From assembly GCA_902497095.1 (NCBI GenBank), contig CABVDD010000008.1, positions 1 through 58,540 of the forward strand: DNA of 58,540 bases, given 5' to 3'. This document shows, in pieces, positions 18,093 through 26,681 of this stretch. Within the stretch, counting starts at the first letter, position 1. Every line of letters begins with the position of its first letter. The notes below the pieces were generated by a model, which did no database searches, was not told where the DNA came from, and saw nothing but the letters and a program-made list of their open reading frames with translations. The stretch comes from an uncultured Faecalicoccus sp. GTDB lineage: Bacteria; Bacillota_I; Bacilli_A; Erysipelotrichales; Erysipelotrichaceae. A program made the position numbers and the translations under genes.

Positions 18093-21000
18093 TTATTCAC
18101 TTATAGCATGTCTAGGTACATATTCAGTCTGTTGCACAGCTCCATCATTTACCGCTGTAGTAATGCTCTCAAACTCCTCCGTAGTACCCTCAAGAGTTTG
18201 CACAGGTTCTGGTTCCTCTACAACTGCCACCTCAACAAGAGCGTTCGTAGCCTCCTGAATACGAGTGATTAGATTGTTTACCTCGTCCTGAGTAGCTGTC
18301 ATACTAGCAAGTACAGTATCGGCTTCTGCTAATACAGTATCCAAAGTAGCTAATGAACCGCTTGTGTACAATGTTCTATCCAAAGAACGTGCTGTATTAG
18401 CGATTACAGATAACTGTGAGTAATCCACAGGAGCAACCTCAACCTCTTCAATAGTGTCAGAAGTACCTTCTTCTGTAGTGGTTGTATCATTACCCTGAGT
18501 GCTTTCCTCTTCATTCGGTACAACTAACTCCTCAACAGTCGCCCCATCGACCTCAACCGAGTAAGTGGAAACATCACGCTTAGAGCGACTGGATGCATCA
18601 GAACCCTTGTTCTGAACATAATACGATTCAGGCAACATCTGATCAGGATCAGCTTTCTCACTACCTTCCCCTGCTGGTCCCGTAGCAAACAACTGGTACG
18701 CTACCCATCGTCCATCAGGAGTCTGGACAATAATCACAGCTGCAGAATCACGAACACTATTCAACATATTTCCACGATGACCAGTAGAATTATACCACTG
18801 CATATACCAATCATAACCGGACTGACCAATAGAGTTTGAGTACCCTGCCATGTTTTCTGCCTGACTACTGTACCCATCTTTGTTAAAATATTTGTAGTTG
18901 GCGTCCTCGAAAATTGTAACCATGTTTACATTTCCTGGTCGGCTATGAGCAATCGAACCTGCAATCATATTCCACTCAGAATCACTACCCGTCTGAGCAA
19001 GGTCCTTATACTGCTGATAGAACTCACGTACACGATACTCGGCAAGCTCAAACAACTTATCATCCCAGTTCAACGGTTCCAAACCATGCTCTACACGTAA
19101 CTTATTCATGTACTCAAAGCATTCCTTAGACGCATTCACATCCACCTTAAACTGCGAATCTTCAGCTGTCATCGGACGAGCATTCGAGATTGCAAACTGA
19201 GCCTTGCTAATCGCACACTTAAACGTATCAACATCCTTGCACTCCATCATCGCATCATAATCATCAAGTACGGACTGGAGTTTGAACTTACTGATCGTAT
19301 CGTAATTACCCGTTGTTAACATCGTACGGATTTGGTTACACAAGGAAATAAACTCAGACTTGTAACTATCCACAAACTCTTGACTAGAATGAGCCTTGGC
19401 TTCGTTAAACGCATTGAGTAACTTGTTATACTGCGCTTCATACTCTTCCTGTGTATACTGATCAGGATTGAAACTTGCGTTAGAACAGAATTTATAGACT
19501 TCACCTCGTACATTACGTAATTCTGTTTTATATGATTGGTCATCCCAAGTTACATTCGGGTCGTTATTATATGCATCTACCTCATCAATCAAAGCCATAA
19601 GGACGTTCCATAAGTAGTCATAGGCATCGAAAGGTTTCTTTTCTAGCGATGCAATGGCATTGGCTAAGGCTTTGTTGGCTTTATCAACCTTCGACTGATC
19701 GGACTCTTCACGAGATACAATAGCTTCAGCATCGGCTAAGGCTGATTCTAAGACAGACCAAGTTTCTTCCGTATACGTTGACTCAGAAAGTGCTTTCGCC
19801 TGAGCAATCGTAGCTTCAAGTGCTGAAATATCAGCTTTTAATTTGGCATTTTCTTTAGCGTTCGTTAAAGCTTCAATCGCATTGTCTCTGTCTTCAAAAG
19901 ATACATTACCCTGCGAAATAAGATTTTTCGCATTGCTAATAGCTGACTCTAATGTTGTCTTTGAATTCGTTGTTAAACGATTTGCATATGTGCTGTAGTA
20001 TGTCTGAACATCATTCAGTTTAGCTACTAATTCGGTTAAGTTTACCTGTAGAGAATTAATCGCATTCTGTAATGCTGTTGTAGCACTATCAACTTCTTGT
20101 TTTGTTGCATTTTCGTTCTTAGCTACTTCCTTAGCAGTGGCTAAGGCAGAGTTCAAAGCATCTAAGGATTCTTTCGTGTAATCTTTACCCACTTCTTTTT
20201 CTGCTTCTGCAATAGCCTTTGTCAACTGCGTAAAGTCTGCTTTCTTAACTAGCACTGACTGAGCATCTTTCAAAGCATCAAGAGCGTTACTTACTTCTTC
20301 TACACTAGGTTCTGCTTTGTCTAGTACGGCTTTGGCTGTCTCTAAAGCATTACCCAATCCTGCCTGTGCCCAAGATGCAGGTGTATAATCGTCTTCATCT
20401 AACGCAGACAGTTCATCATACACTTTCTGTAGGGTTTCTTTATCACCAATCTCTACCAAGTCTTCCATTGCATCATTTACGGCTTTCAAAGCACTGTCTA
20501 CCTGAGCCTGCGTTGCATCAGGGTTGTTTACTACTTGGTTAGCTTGGTCTACTGCTGTTTGTAAAGCACTCTTACTAGACTGTGTATAGTTACCATTTAA
20601 GGCTGTTGTGGCTTTAGACAAGGCTTCAGCTAAAGCTGTTGTATCAGCACGTTTTACCAACTGGGCAACTGCTGTATCAACCTTAATCTGCATTGCATCA
20701 ATTACAGACTGTTTTGCACCTGTACCCATCAACGCTTCGGCTTCCTTAATTACTTCCTGCAAAGCATTCCAAGTTGTCGGTGTGTAGTCTACTTCTGCGT
20801 ACCCTTTCGCTGTTGCGATTGACTGAGACAATGCTGACTCATCGGCTGTTAATGCTTCATACGCACTATTCAAGTTTGCTAAGGCTTCATCTACCTGTGC
20901 CTGTGATACTTTATGAGTACCTAAAGTTTCTTCGGCTTTCTTAATAGCTTCCTGTAAAGCGTTGTACGTCTGTGCTGAATAATCGCCCTCTTGTACTGTT

Positions 21001-22436
21001 TTTGCCTGCGCAATCGCACTTTCTAACGCATCCGTATTCGGTGCTACATACTCTACCAAGTTATCGTAGGCTTCCTGTAACGCATTCTGAGCATTTGCTA
21101 GTTCTTCTTTCGTTAAACCTTCTTCTTCGGTCTTACCCAAGACTGTCTTTAGATTGTCTAAGGCTTCTTTAAATACGTTGTAGGAATCTAATGTATAATG
21201 ATCTTCTTTCGTATCTTTGACCTTATCATATAATGCCTGTGCTTCCTCTTTGTGTACTACTTCAAGTAGGTTACTAATAGCATCATTAATAGCACGTACT
21301 GCATTAGATACTTCCGTAACAGATGCATTTTCGTCGGCTAAGATTGCTTTACCCTCATCTACTGCATCTTGTAGGGCTTTTAAAGTTTTCTCAGTGTAAT
21401 CGCCCTCTAAGTACCCTTCGGCACTCGTCAAAGTTTCACTAAGCTGTGCCTTATCAGCTTTCTCTACCAAGGCTTTCATAGCATCCTCTAGGGTTGCCAA
21501 GGCTTTATCTACCTCAGACTGTTTATGGTCTGTGGTGGACAAGAATTCTTCTGTTTCTTGTAACACTTTGCTGAATGATTCGTAAGATTCAGGCGTGTAC
21601 TTGCTTTCATCTAACGCTTTCGCTTCATCAAATTTACCCTGCAATCCTGCATAATCTACTGTTAAACCATTCATAGCATCTTGCAATGCATTCGTAGCAT
21701 CTGCTACCTGTTGGTCAGTTGGTTTCGCAGAATTTAAAATACCCTGAGCTGTCTGCAATGCTTGTGTAAACTTGTTGTAGCTATCGTTAGAGTAATCACC
21801 CATCTGTACATTTAAATCTTTTGCACTCTGGATTACACTTTCCAAACCACTTGTATCAGGTCTTACATAATTCACTAAACCTCCGATAGCGTTCTGCAAA
21901 TCTGTTACTGCTTGGTCCACCTGAGCTTGTGTAGCATTAGCATTGTTCAATACGTTCATAGCATTTGTTAACACGCTCTGGAACGCATTAAATGAATCAT
22001 CCGTAAAATCTGCCCAATCCAACAAACGAGCCGAATCTACTAAGGCTTTTAAAGTACCTTTGTTTGCTGCTGGTGTTTGTGTTCCTGTATTACCCGTATT
22101 TCCTGAGTTTCCTGTATTCCCGTTGTTTACAGGTACAGAAATATTTGTGTTTGGTAATACCATGTAGGTTTGACCTGTGTTAGTAGTACCTACAACTGCT
22201 TTGCCTCCATCTTTTAAAGTAACTTCTTTTTTTGATTCTTTCTTATTATTCTTCTTTTTGTCTTTCTGAGAAGTTTTCTTATCTTTTTTCTCTGTTTCTT
22301 TTTCTGGCTTATCTTTCTTTTCTTCATCTTGTCCAAAATTACAAGCAGTTAAATTTAAAGCCATCATAGAAGCTAAACCAATAGACATTAAAGACTTTGC
22401 TTTTTTGCTAACGTGATGCTGTCCACTTTCTTTCAT
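18093..22436 (-). CDS. Giant surface lipoprotein with FIVAR repeats and a CAP domain (element cargo)
   Basis: About 1447 aa from ATG 22436, since GGAGG lies directly before it and inside any longer frame. A lipobox LTAC after a short signal peptide marks a lipoprotein; a Lys/Glu/Asp-rich linker follows. From about residue 110 there are about 12 tandem helical FIVAR-type repeats of roughly 65 residues (pattern AKxLxxxxYTxxSxxxLxxAL ... VDxAxxxLxxAI). Two divergent helical segments come next, then a CAP/SCP domain with NKLRVEHGLEPLNWDDKL, AHSRPG, QAENMAGY and STGHRGNML, and one more FIVAR repeat. There is no LPXTG. FIVAR proteins bind host or glycan ligands; this is a likely adhesion or niche factor carried by the element. 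Confidence 0.88.
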   Translation of the reverse strand: MKESGQHHVSKKAKSLMSIGLASMMALNLTACNFGQDEEKKDKPEKETEKKDKKTSQKDKKKNNKKESKKEVTLKDGGKAVVGTTNTGQTYMVLPNTNISVPVNNGNTGNSGNTGNTGTQTPAANKGTLKALVDSARLLDWADFTDDSFNAFQSVLTNAMNVLNNANATQAQVDQAVTDLQNAIGGLVNYVRPDTSGLESVIQSAKDLNVQMGDYSNDSYNKFTQALQTAQGILNSAKPTDQQVADATNALQDAMNGLTVDYAGLQGKFDEAKALDESKYTPESYESFSKVLQETEEFLSTTDHKQSEVDKALATLEDAMKALVEKADKAQLSETLTSAEGYLEGDYTEKTLKALQDAVDEGKAILADENASVTEVSNAVRAINDAISNLLEVVHKEEAQALYDKVKDTKEDHYTLDSYNVFKEALDNLKTVLGKTEEEGLTKEELANAQNALQEAYDNLVEYVAPNTDALESAIAQAKTVQEGDYSAQTYNALQEAIKKAEETLGTHKVSQAQVDEALANLNSAYEALTADESALSQSIATAKGYAEVDYTPTTWNALQEVIKEAEALMGTGAKQSVIDAMQIKVDTAVAQLVKRADTTALAEALSKATTALNGNYTQSSKSALQTAVDQANQVVNNPDATQAQVDSALKAVNDAMEDLVEIGDKETLQKVYDELSALDEDDYTPASWAQAGLGNALETAKAVLDKAEPSVEEVSNALDALKDAQSVLVKKADFTQLTKAIAEAEKEVGKDYTKESLDALNSALATAKEVAKNENATKQEVDSATTALQNAINSLQVNLTELVAKLNDVQTYYSTYANRLTTNSKTTLESAISNAKNLISQGNVSFEDRDNAIEALTNAKENAKLKADISALEATIAQAKALSESTYTEETWSVLESALADAEAIVSREESDQSKVDKANKALANAIASLEKKPFDAYDYLWNVLMALIDEVDAYNNDPNVTWDDQSYKTELRNVRGEVYKFCSNASFNPDQYTQEEYEAQYNKLLNAFNEAKAHSSQEFVDSYKSEFISLCNQIRTMLTTGNYDTISKFKLQSVLDDYDAMMECKDVDTFKCAISKAQFAISNARPMTAEDSQFKVDVNASKECFEYMNKLRVEHGLEPLNWDDKLFELAEYRVREFYQQYKDLAQTGSDSEWNMIAGSIAHSRPGNVNMVTIFEDANYKYFNKDGYSSQAENMAGYSNSIGQSGYDWYMQWYNSTGHRGNMLNSVRDSAAVIIVQTPDGRWVAYQLFATGPAGEGSEKADPDQMLPESYYVQNKGSDASSRSKRDVSTYSVEVDGATVEELVVPNEEESTQGNDTTTTEEGTSDTIEEVEVAPVDYSQLSVIANTARSLDRTLYTSGSLATLDTVLAEADTVLASMTATQDEVNNLITRIQEATNALVEVAVVEEPEPVQTLEGTTEEFESITTAVNDGAVQQTEYVPRHAISE

Positions 22437-22476
22437 AACTTCCTCCAATTCTAGTATTCTTTATTAGCTAAATAAT

Positions 22477-22557
22477 GTTAATTACCTATAATAAGTTAAT
22501 TAACTAATTAAAGCTAATTAACAATAATAAGATAATTAACCAAAAATAGCTAATTTG
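22477..22557. repeat. Iteron-like array: 18-bp tandem direct repeats
   Basis: Units start at 22477, 22495, 22513, 22531 and 22549 (the last partial), exactly 18 bp apart, each beginning G[T/C/A]TAATT. They fill the intergenic space between the lipoprotein gene and the divergent HTH gene, covering where both promoters should be. Likely an operator array for the HTH protein, or a replication iteron set for the element. Confidence 0.75.
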
Positions 22558-22603
22558 ATTATAGACCGATTTAAGGTAATATTCAATATACAAAAGAGGC
22601 GAT

Positions 22604-22822
22604 ATGATGATAAGTTATGCTAAATTGTGGGAAACAATGAAAAATAGAGGAATAACACAATATACACTTATTCATAAATATAAAGTGTCGGCAGGACAAT
22701 TGACGCGATTTAGAGAGAATCAACATGTATCAACACATACACTAGAAATGTTCTGTGAGATTCTAGATTGTAAAATCGAAGATATTGTTGAGTATATTCC
22801 AGATAAAAAGAGTGACCATTGA
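22604..22822 (+). CDS. Small Xre/Cro-type HTH regulator
   Basis: 72 aa, a single helix-turn-helix domain (KLWETMKNRGITQYTLIHKYKVSAGQLTRFRENQHVSTHTLEMFCEILDCKIEDI) of the short Cro/C1 type common on Firmicute mobile elements. GAGG precedes ATG 22604. It is divergent from the lipoprotein gene across the 18-bp repeat array, so it is the best candidate to bind that array and repress one or both genes. It converges with the 466-aa gene on a shared terminator. Confidence 0.85.
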   Translation: MMISYAKLWETMKNRGITQYTLIHKYKVSAGQLTRFRENQHVSTHTLEMFCEILDCKIEDIVEYIPDKKSDH

Positions 22823-22840
22823 TTTAATGGCCACTCTTTT
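22805..22840. terminator. Bidirectional terminator overlapping two stop codons
   Basis: AAAAGAGTG-CCATT pairs with AATGG-CACTCTTTT around a GATTT loop. The stop codons of the HTH gene and of the 466-aa gene both lie inside the hairpin. Confidence 0.9.
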
Positions 22841-24224
22841 GTTTATCTGTATGTAATTTTCGAAAGCTGTATTCTGAATATTTAATAACTTCTGATTGAA
22901 TATCAGTAAATTTTTTGTATTGTCTCACAAATTTTTCTAATGTTTTCTTGTTATATTTTAGGAATTCATTCACTTTTTCTTCAAGTTCAAATTGAGGAAT
23001 AATATACTCAGCTTTTACAAGACCTTTTTGTTTCTTTAAATCCATATTGATTATCGGTTTTTCCTTTAAACATATTACATCATTTATGAACTCCTTTGCA
23101 AAACCATCTTTACCTTTAAGGGGTTTTTTGGATGCAATTGGGTTATCTGGGTTGAGCTGTTTGCATAACCATGACGAAAAGAATAAATAACGTATTTTTC
23201 CGATTTCTTCATCAACATTATTAAATACATAATAGAAAAAATCTTCTTTGATAAATGCTTCTAATGCTTTGGCAAAATCACGTGATTTGTATATACCCCT
23301 TTTACCTTCATAAAGAGAGTTAAACAGTTGATTATGATGTTGCAAATATTTATATTTTTTTTGTATATACTCAAACAAGTTTTTAGTTTTTTCAAATTTT
23401 ATTATTGATAATTCCTGTGTGATTTTATCAAAATTTAAATCATTCTTCACTTCATTACTATCGTTATTTTCATTTACTAGAATAAGCTCTTTTTTAATTA
23501 GATAATCATATTTACTAATGTAATCTTTTAGCTCTTTTGAAGAGTTATTCTTATCTGCAAAACAATTATCTGATATCCAATTTATAGATTTATTAAACTC
23601 TTCTTCATAAAATATTAAATTATTTATTAAAGTAGAAAAATAATCATCTTTAAAAGTTTTTGCGTTTGTTAACATATAATTAACTTTTAATACAAAATAT
23701 GGAGTAGAATATAAGTCGTTTTTATAGAATTTTCTTTTTTGTGTTTTTCTATTTTTTAAGTCCTCTATTGATTTTTTTAAATTCTCATTCCATTGAGGAT
23801 CATCGTGATAATTTTTTATAAATTTATATATATTTGTATCATTATCTGCAAAAGTATCACTTAATATACTGTGTGCCTCTGTCCCAGGCTTATAATAGAA
23901 ATCTTGAAGTTCCCTAAAAAAAATATATATCGTTTTGTAAAAACTATATACCACTTCAAAATGGTATAAAAACTCAATTGTTTCACCAAAATCTCCCTTA
24001 CTTTTATAGTTTTCTTTATTATATTTTGGGATTCTAATATTTAATATGGTCTTTAGTTCGTTTACCTTATCTGAAATGTTATACCATTCATAATATTTCA
24101 TAACTGTATCTAATAATCTAAAATCGGTAATTACAAATTTTGGTAATCCAGTATCAGGGGATTTCTTCATTTCAAGAATAGCATCAACAAATAATTCATA
24201 GACATTTTTAGATTCTGCCTTCAT
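22824..24224 (-). CDS. Unrecognised 466-aa protein (element cargo)
   Basis: I do not recognise this protein. It is soluble, highly charged, rich in Lys, Asn, Tyr and Phe, and mostly helical, with no signal peptide or transmembrane segment and no nuclease, kinase or NTPase motif I can name. AAGGAGGT precedes ATG 24224. The coding DNA is markedly more A/T-rich than the rest of the element, suggesting a separate origin. It sits alone, opposite to the core module, between a shared terminator and the module's promoter region, a typical cargo position. An anti-phage or toxin-like role is possible but unsupported by motifs. Confidence 0.75.
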   Translation of the reverse strand: MKAESKNVYELFVDAILEMKKSPDTGLPKFVITDFRLLDTVMKYYEWYNISDKVNELKTILNIRIPKYNKENYKSKGDFGETIEFLYHFEVVYSFYKTIYIFFRELQDFYYKPGTEAHSILSDTFADNDTNIYKFIKNYHDDPQWNENLKKSIEDLKNRKTQKRKFYKNDLYSTPYFVLKVNYMLTNAKTFKDDYFSTLINNLIFYEEEFNKSINWISDNCFADKNNSSKELKDYISKYDYLIKKELILVNENNDSNEVKNDLNFDKITQELSIIKFEKTKNLFEYIQKKYKYLQHHNQLFNSLYEGKRGIYKSRDFAKALEAFIKEDFFYYVFNNVDEEIGKIRYLFFSSWLCKQLNPDNPIASKKPLKGKDGFAKEFINDVICLKEKPIINMDLKKQKGLVKAEYIIPQFELEEKVNEFLKYNKKTLEKFVRQYKKFTDIQSEVIKYSEYSFRKLHTDKQKSGH

Positions 24225-24380
24225 TTAGTTTTACCTCCTTATATCTATTATATACTATCTAAATAAAATGAGTTCGCTCATTATTTTTTTTTGTACTTTA
24301 AACAATTTTATGAGTTTTGTTTCCCATAAAAAACAGTACATTTGATTTAAAAATAAGTCAGAACAAAATTTTATTGTGTA

Positions 24381-24403
24381 CTTCTAGGGGGGTTAGCTTC
24401 TGA
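24381..24403. other. Candidate origin/nick region of the element
   Basis: Within the 250-base A/T-rich gap ahead of the core module stands an isolated CTTCTAGGGGGGTTAGCTTC. A G6 run in such context recalls origin-of-transfer sequences of Tn916-like elements. No flanking perfect hairpin is visible. Speculative. Confidence 0.3.
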
Positions 24404-24476
24404 CAAAAATTTATAATGAAAAGTATCTGTAATATGCTGATTGTGCCAAAAGAAATAGGCTAGAAAGGAGAATAGC

Positions 24477-24842
24477 ATGAAAAACAAATATTTATTAGTA
24501 GGTGCATATCATCCTCTTGAAATGGTTATCCCTGATAAATGGTTTTATCTGTCTGAAATTGAAAAAATTTATGAATTCGATGAAAACAATCGACCAACAA
24601 ATAAAGTAGCAGCTTATCGATTGACTGTTAATCGAAACGTGACTTTTAAACAGTTTTTAATCAAATTGCCTGCAAATGGAATCAAATTTTCCGTTGATGA
24701 TTTTCAAGAAAGGCAGGAAGCAGGGAAACATATTGCTGTGATATTCGAAAATGCACGAATTGCTGTTTTCTACGATTCAAAAACAAAAAATATTTTTGAG
24801 TCAATTAAAGCTGACTCGGCAACAATTAGAGAAATTCAATAG
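24477..24842 (+). CDS. Small element-core protein, unknown
   Basis: 121 aa, soluble, beta-rich at both ends, without a recognised motif; it starts at ATG 24477 after GAAAGGAG. It is first in the rightward core module, ahead of the FtsK-like gene. In Tn916- and ICE-type modules this place is often held by small DUF961-type proteins, but I cannot confirm that family from the residues. A G+C-rich hairpin overlaps its stop codon. Confidence 0.7.
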   Translation: MKNKYLLVGAYHPLEMVIPDKWFYLSEIEKIYEFDENNRPTNKVAAYRLTVNRNVTFKQFLIKLPANGIKFSVDDFQERQEAGKHIAVIFENARIAVFYDSKTKNIFESIKADSATIREIQ

Positions 24843-24875
24843 CTTTGCCGAGAGCATTTAGCTCTCGGTAAAGCT
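24841..24875 (+). other. Strong hairpin between 121-aa and FtsK-like genes
   Basis: AGCTTT-CCGAGAGC pairs with GCTCTCGG-AAAGCT around ATTTA, with no following T-run. It overlaps the stop codon of the upstream gene and ends 25 bases before the next start. It may stabilise the upstream message or act as an attenuator. Confidence 0.6.
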
Positions 24876-24900
24876 CAGTTGATAAGTTAGGAGGATTTAT

Positions 24901-26235
24901 ATGTTATTAGTTTGTATTTTCTTATCAGCATCTATTATTTACTTATTGTTTGTTATTTTAATGTTTGTTTTTGCAACACAAAACAGCTTTCATTTAAAGA
25001 TGAATACTATTTCTCAGATATTGTCTGAAAAGATACGCCAAAAAGCAAATGGCAAAATCATTAAAATGCAATATCCTACGCCTATTACTTTAGGGTTGAA
25101 TAATGAAGCAGGGTTCTCAAAAGATCGTATAGAAAAAGAATTTAATCAACTCAGTAATTTGTTTGAGGTGTATTACTTTAAAGGGTTCATGGAAATTAGC
25201 AAACAATATGTGACTTGTTATACCTTTGCTACGAATGGCTTAAAAAAAGATTTAGAAGCTTCTGAAATTGAATCTTTAAGCCAGACAATTGCTGAGCGAG
25301 TTGTACAAGAATATCTGATTTTATTGGGATATTCGGCTGTTACCCCATCTGATTTTGTAGTAGTCTCTTTTTCAAGCGTGAACATGGAACTTAATGTATT
25401 TGTTGCACAAAATCCATACGGAGTGTTGTGGGTTGAAGAATTTAAGCAACATAAGAAAGTGGATTCTATGCCTTTAAAACAACAGGTACGTTATAAACGA
25501 GATGAAAACACTCTTGTTTGGGGATATGAATTGGGTGAAAATCCTAAGAAGATTCCTTTGAGATATTCATTAACTTCACACCCACATGCCTTAATTACAG
25601 GTTCAACTGGGAGTGGAAAAACAAACACACTACTATTTTTAATTCGTGAGTACATAAACCTAAATAATGGCACGTTGTGGTTATGCGATTTTAAAAATGG
25701 TGAAGATTTTAGATTTATGAAATGCTCTGAAAACTATTTTGTATTTGATGAGTGTTATGAGGGTATTAAAAAATTTTATTCTGAGTTTGTTCAGGACAGG
25801 AAAAAAGGAATCATACAGCGAAGACAACTTTTGATTATTGACGAATATAATTCCATGATTGGCTATTTATCTACTCGTGATAAAGCTAACAAAACCAAGT
25901 ATGCTCAGGAAGTACAATCTATGATTGGAGAAATTTTAGCCATGGGAAGGAGCTTAGGGTATATGATATGGATTTCCGTTCAAAGACCTGACAGTACCAT
26001 ATTTGCTACTGGGTCGAGGGATAATTTCTTGATTACCCTTGCTTTAGGAAATCCATCCAAAGAACACTTTAATATGATGTTCTCTGGTGAAGAAAGACCT
26101 GAAAGAATCTTTAAAACAGGTCAAGGAGTTTTAAAAGCCGATGGGTATCCTATGGAAATTGTGCAGTACCCTTTAATCAATATATCTGGGTTAGAAGCAC
26201 AACTTAAAGAATATCTTTTTGATCAAAAATTGTAG
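24901..26235 (+). CDS. FtsK/SpoIIIE-type coupling ATPase (TcpA-like)
   Basis: 444 aa. Two hydrophobic N-terminal stretches merge into one membrane anchor (residues 1-25). The motor domain has Walker A GSTGSGKTN (about residue 235), Walker B LLIIDEYNSM and a downstream GRSLGYMIWISVQRP helicase-like motif of FtsK-HerA ATPases. On ICEs and mobilizable elements such proteins bring the relaxase-DNA complex to a conjugation channel. Here it precedes the Rep gene, supporting that role. TAGGAGG precedes ATG 24901. Confidence 0.88.
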   Translation: MLLVCIFLSASIIYLLFVILMFVFATQNSFHLKMNTISQILSEKIRQKANGKIIKMQYPTPITLGLNNEAGFSKDRIEKEFNQLSNLFEVYYFKGFMEISKQYVTCYTFATNGLKKDLEASEIESLSQTIAERVVQEYLILLGYSAVTPSDFVVVSFSSVNMELNVFVAQNPYGVLWVEEFKQHKKVDSMPLKQQVRYKRDENTLVWGYELGENPKKIPLRYSLTSHPHALITGSTGSGKTNTLLFLIREYINLNNGTLWLCDFKNGEDFRFMKCSENYFVFDECYEGIKKFYSEFVQDRKKGIIQRRQLLIIDEYNSMIGYLSTRDKANKTKYAQEVQSMIGEILAMGRSLGYMIWISVQRPDSTIFATGSRDNFLITLALGNPSKEHFNMMFSGEERPERIFKTGQGVLKADGYPMEIVQYPLINISGLEAQLKEYLFDQKL

Positions 26236-26306
26236 AAATCGTAGAATCAATGGACATCGGGCTTGTCCTTGATGTCCGTGAAAAGAAAAAAGGAGGAAAG
26301 AAAAAA

Positions 26307-26681
26307 ATGAAATATTTAGATTTACAAGAAGTAATAACAACATGTGAAAACATGTTTTACAGATATGCGAAAAAAGAAAGTATTGTCTGGAAATTAAATC
26401 ATATCCTTGATGATGGGGTTATCATTCTAGATTTAGAAAAGGATTTTATAAAATATCAGAATAATCAAGAATTTCGTTTAAGACAGTGTAAAGATGCTAT
26501 TATGACTAAATTACGTTCTAAATTCAACAATTTTCAAGATTTTGATTCTGTATTTATTAGAAATGTTGAACAGGATGTTGATTTTATTCTAAAGATTATG
26601 GATAAAGACCTAACTGTAGAAATCAACAATCAAATTAAAAATATTTTTGGAATTATTGATTTAAAGGAGGGAACACAATGA
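26307..26681 (+). CDS. Small element-core protein, unknown
   Basis: About 124 aa from ATG 26307, which follows AAAGGAGGAAAG; the longer frame upstream would contain that ribosome-binding site and a hairpin (GGACATC...GATGTCC). Mixed charged, helical protein with no motif I recognise. It overlaps the Rep gene by 4 bases, so it is translationally coupled and may be an accessory to replication or nicking. Confidence 0.7.
   Translation: MKYLDLQEVITTCENMFYRYAKKESIVWKLNHILDDGVIILDLEKDFIKYQNNQEFRLRQCKDAIMTKLRSKFNNFQDFDSVFIRNVEQDVDFILKIMDKDLTVEINNQIKNIFGIIDLKEGTQ

Noticed and set aside
18093..22436. Repetitive DNA as a CRISPR array
   Set aside because: The repeats are about 195 bp, diverged, in frame and encode FIVAR-type protein repeats; there are no short identical repeats with unique spacers and no cas genes.
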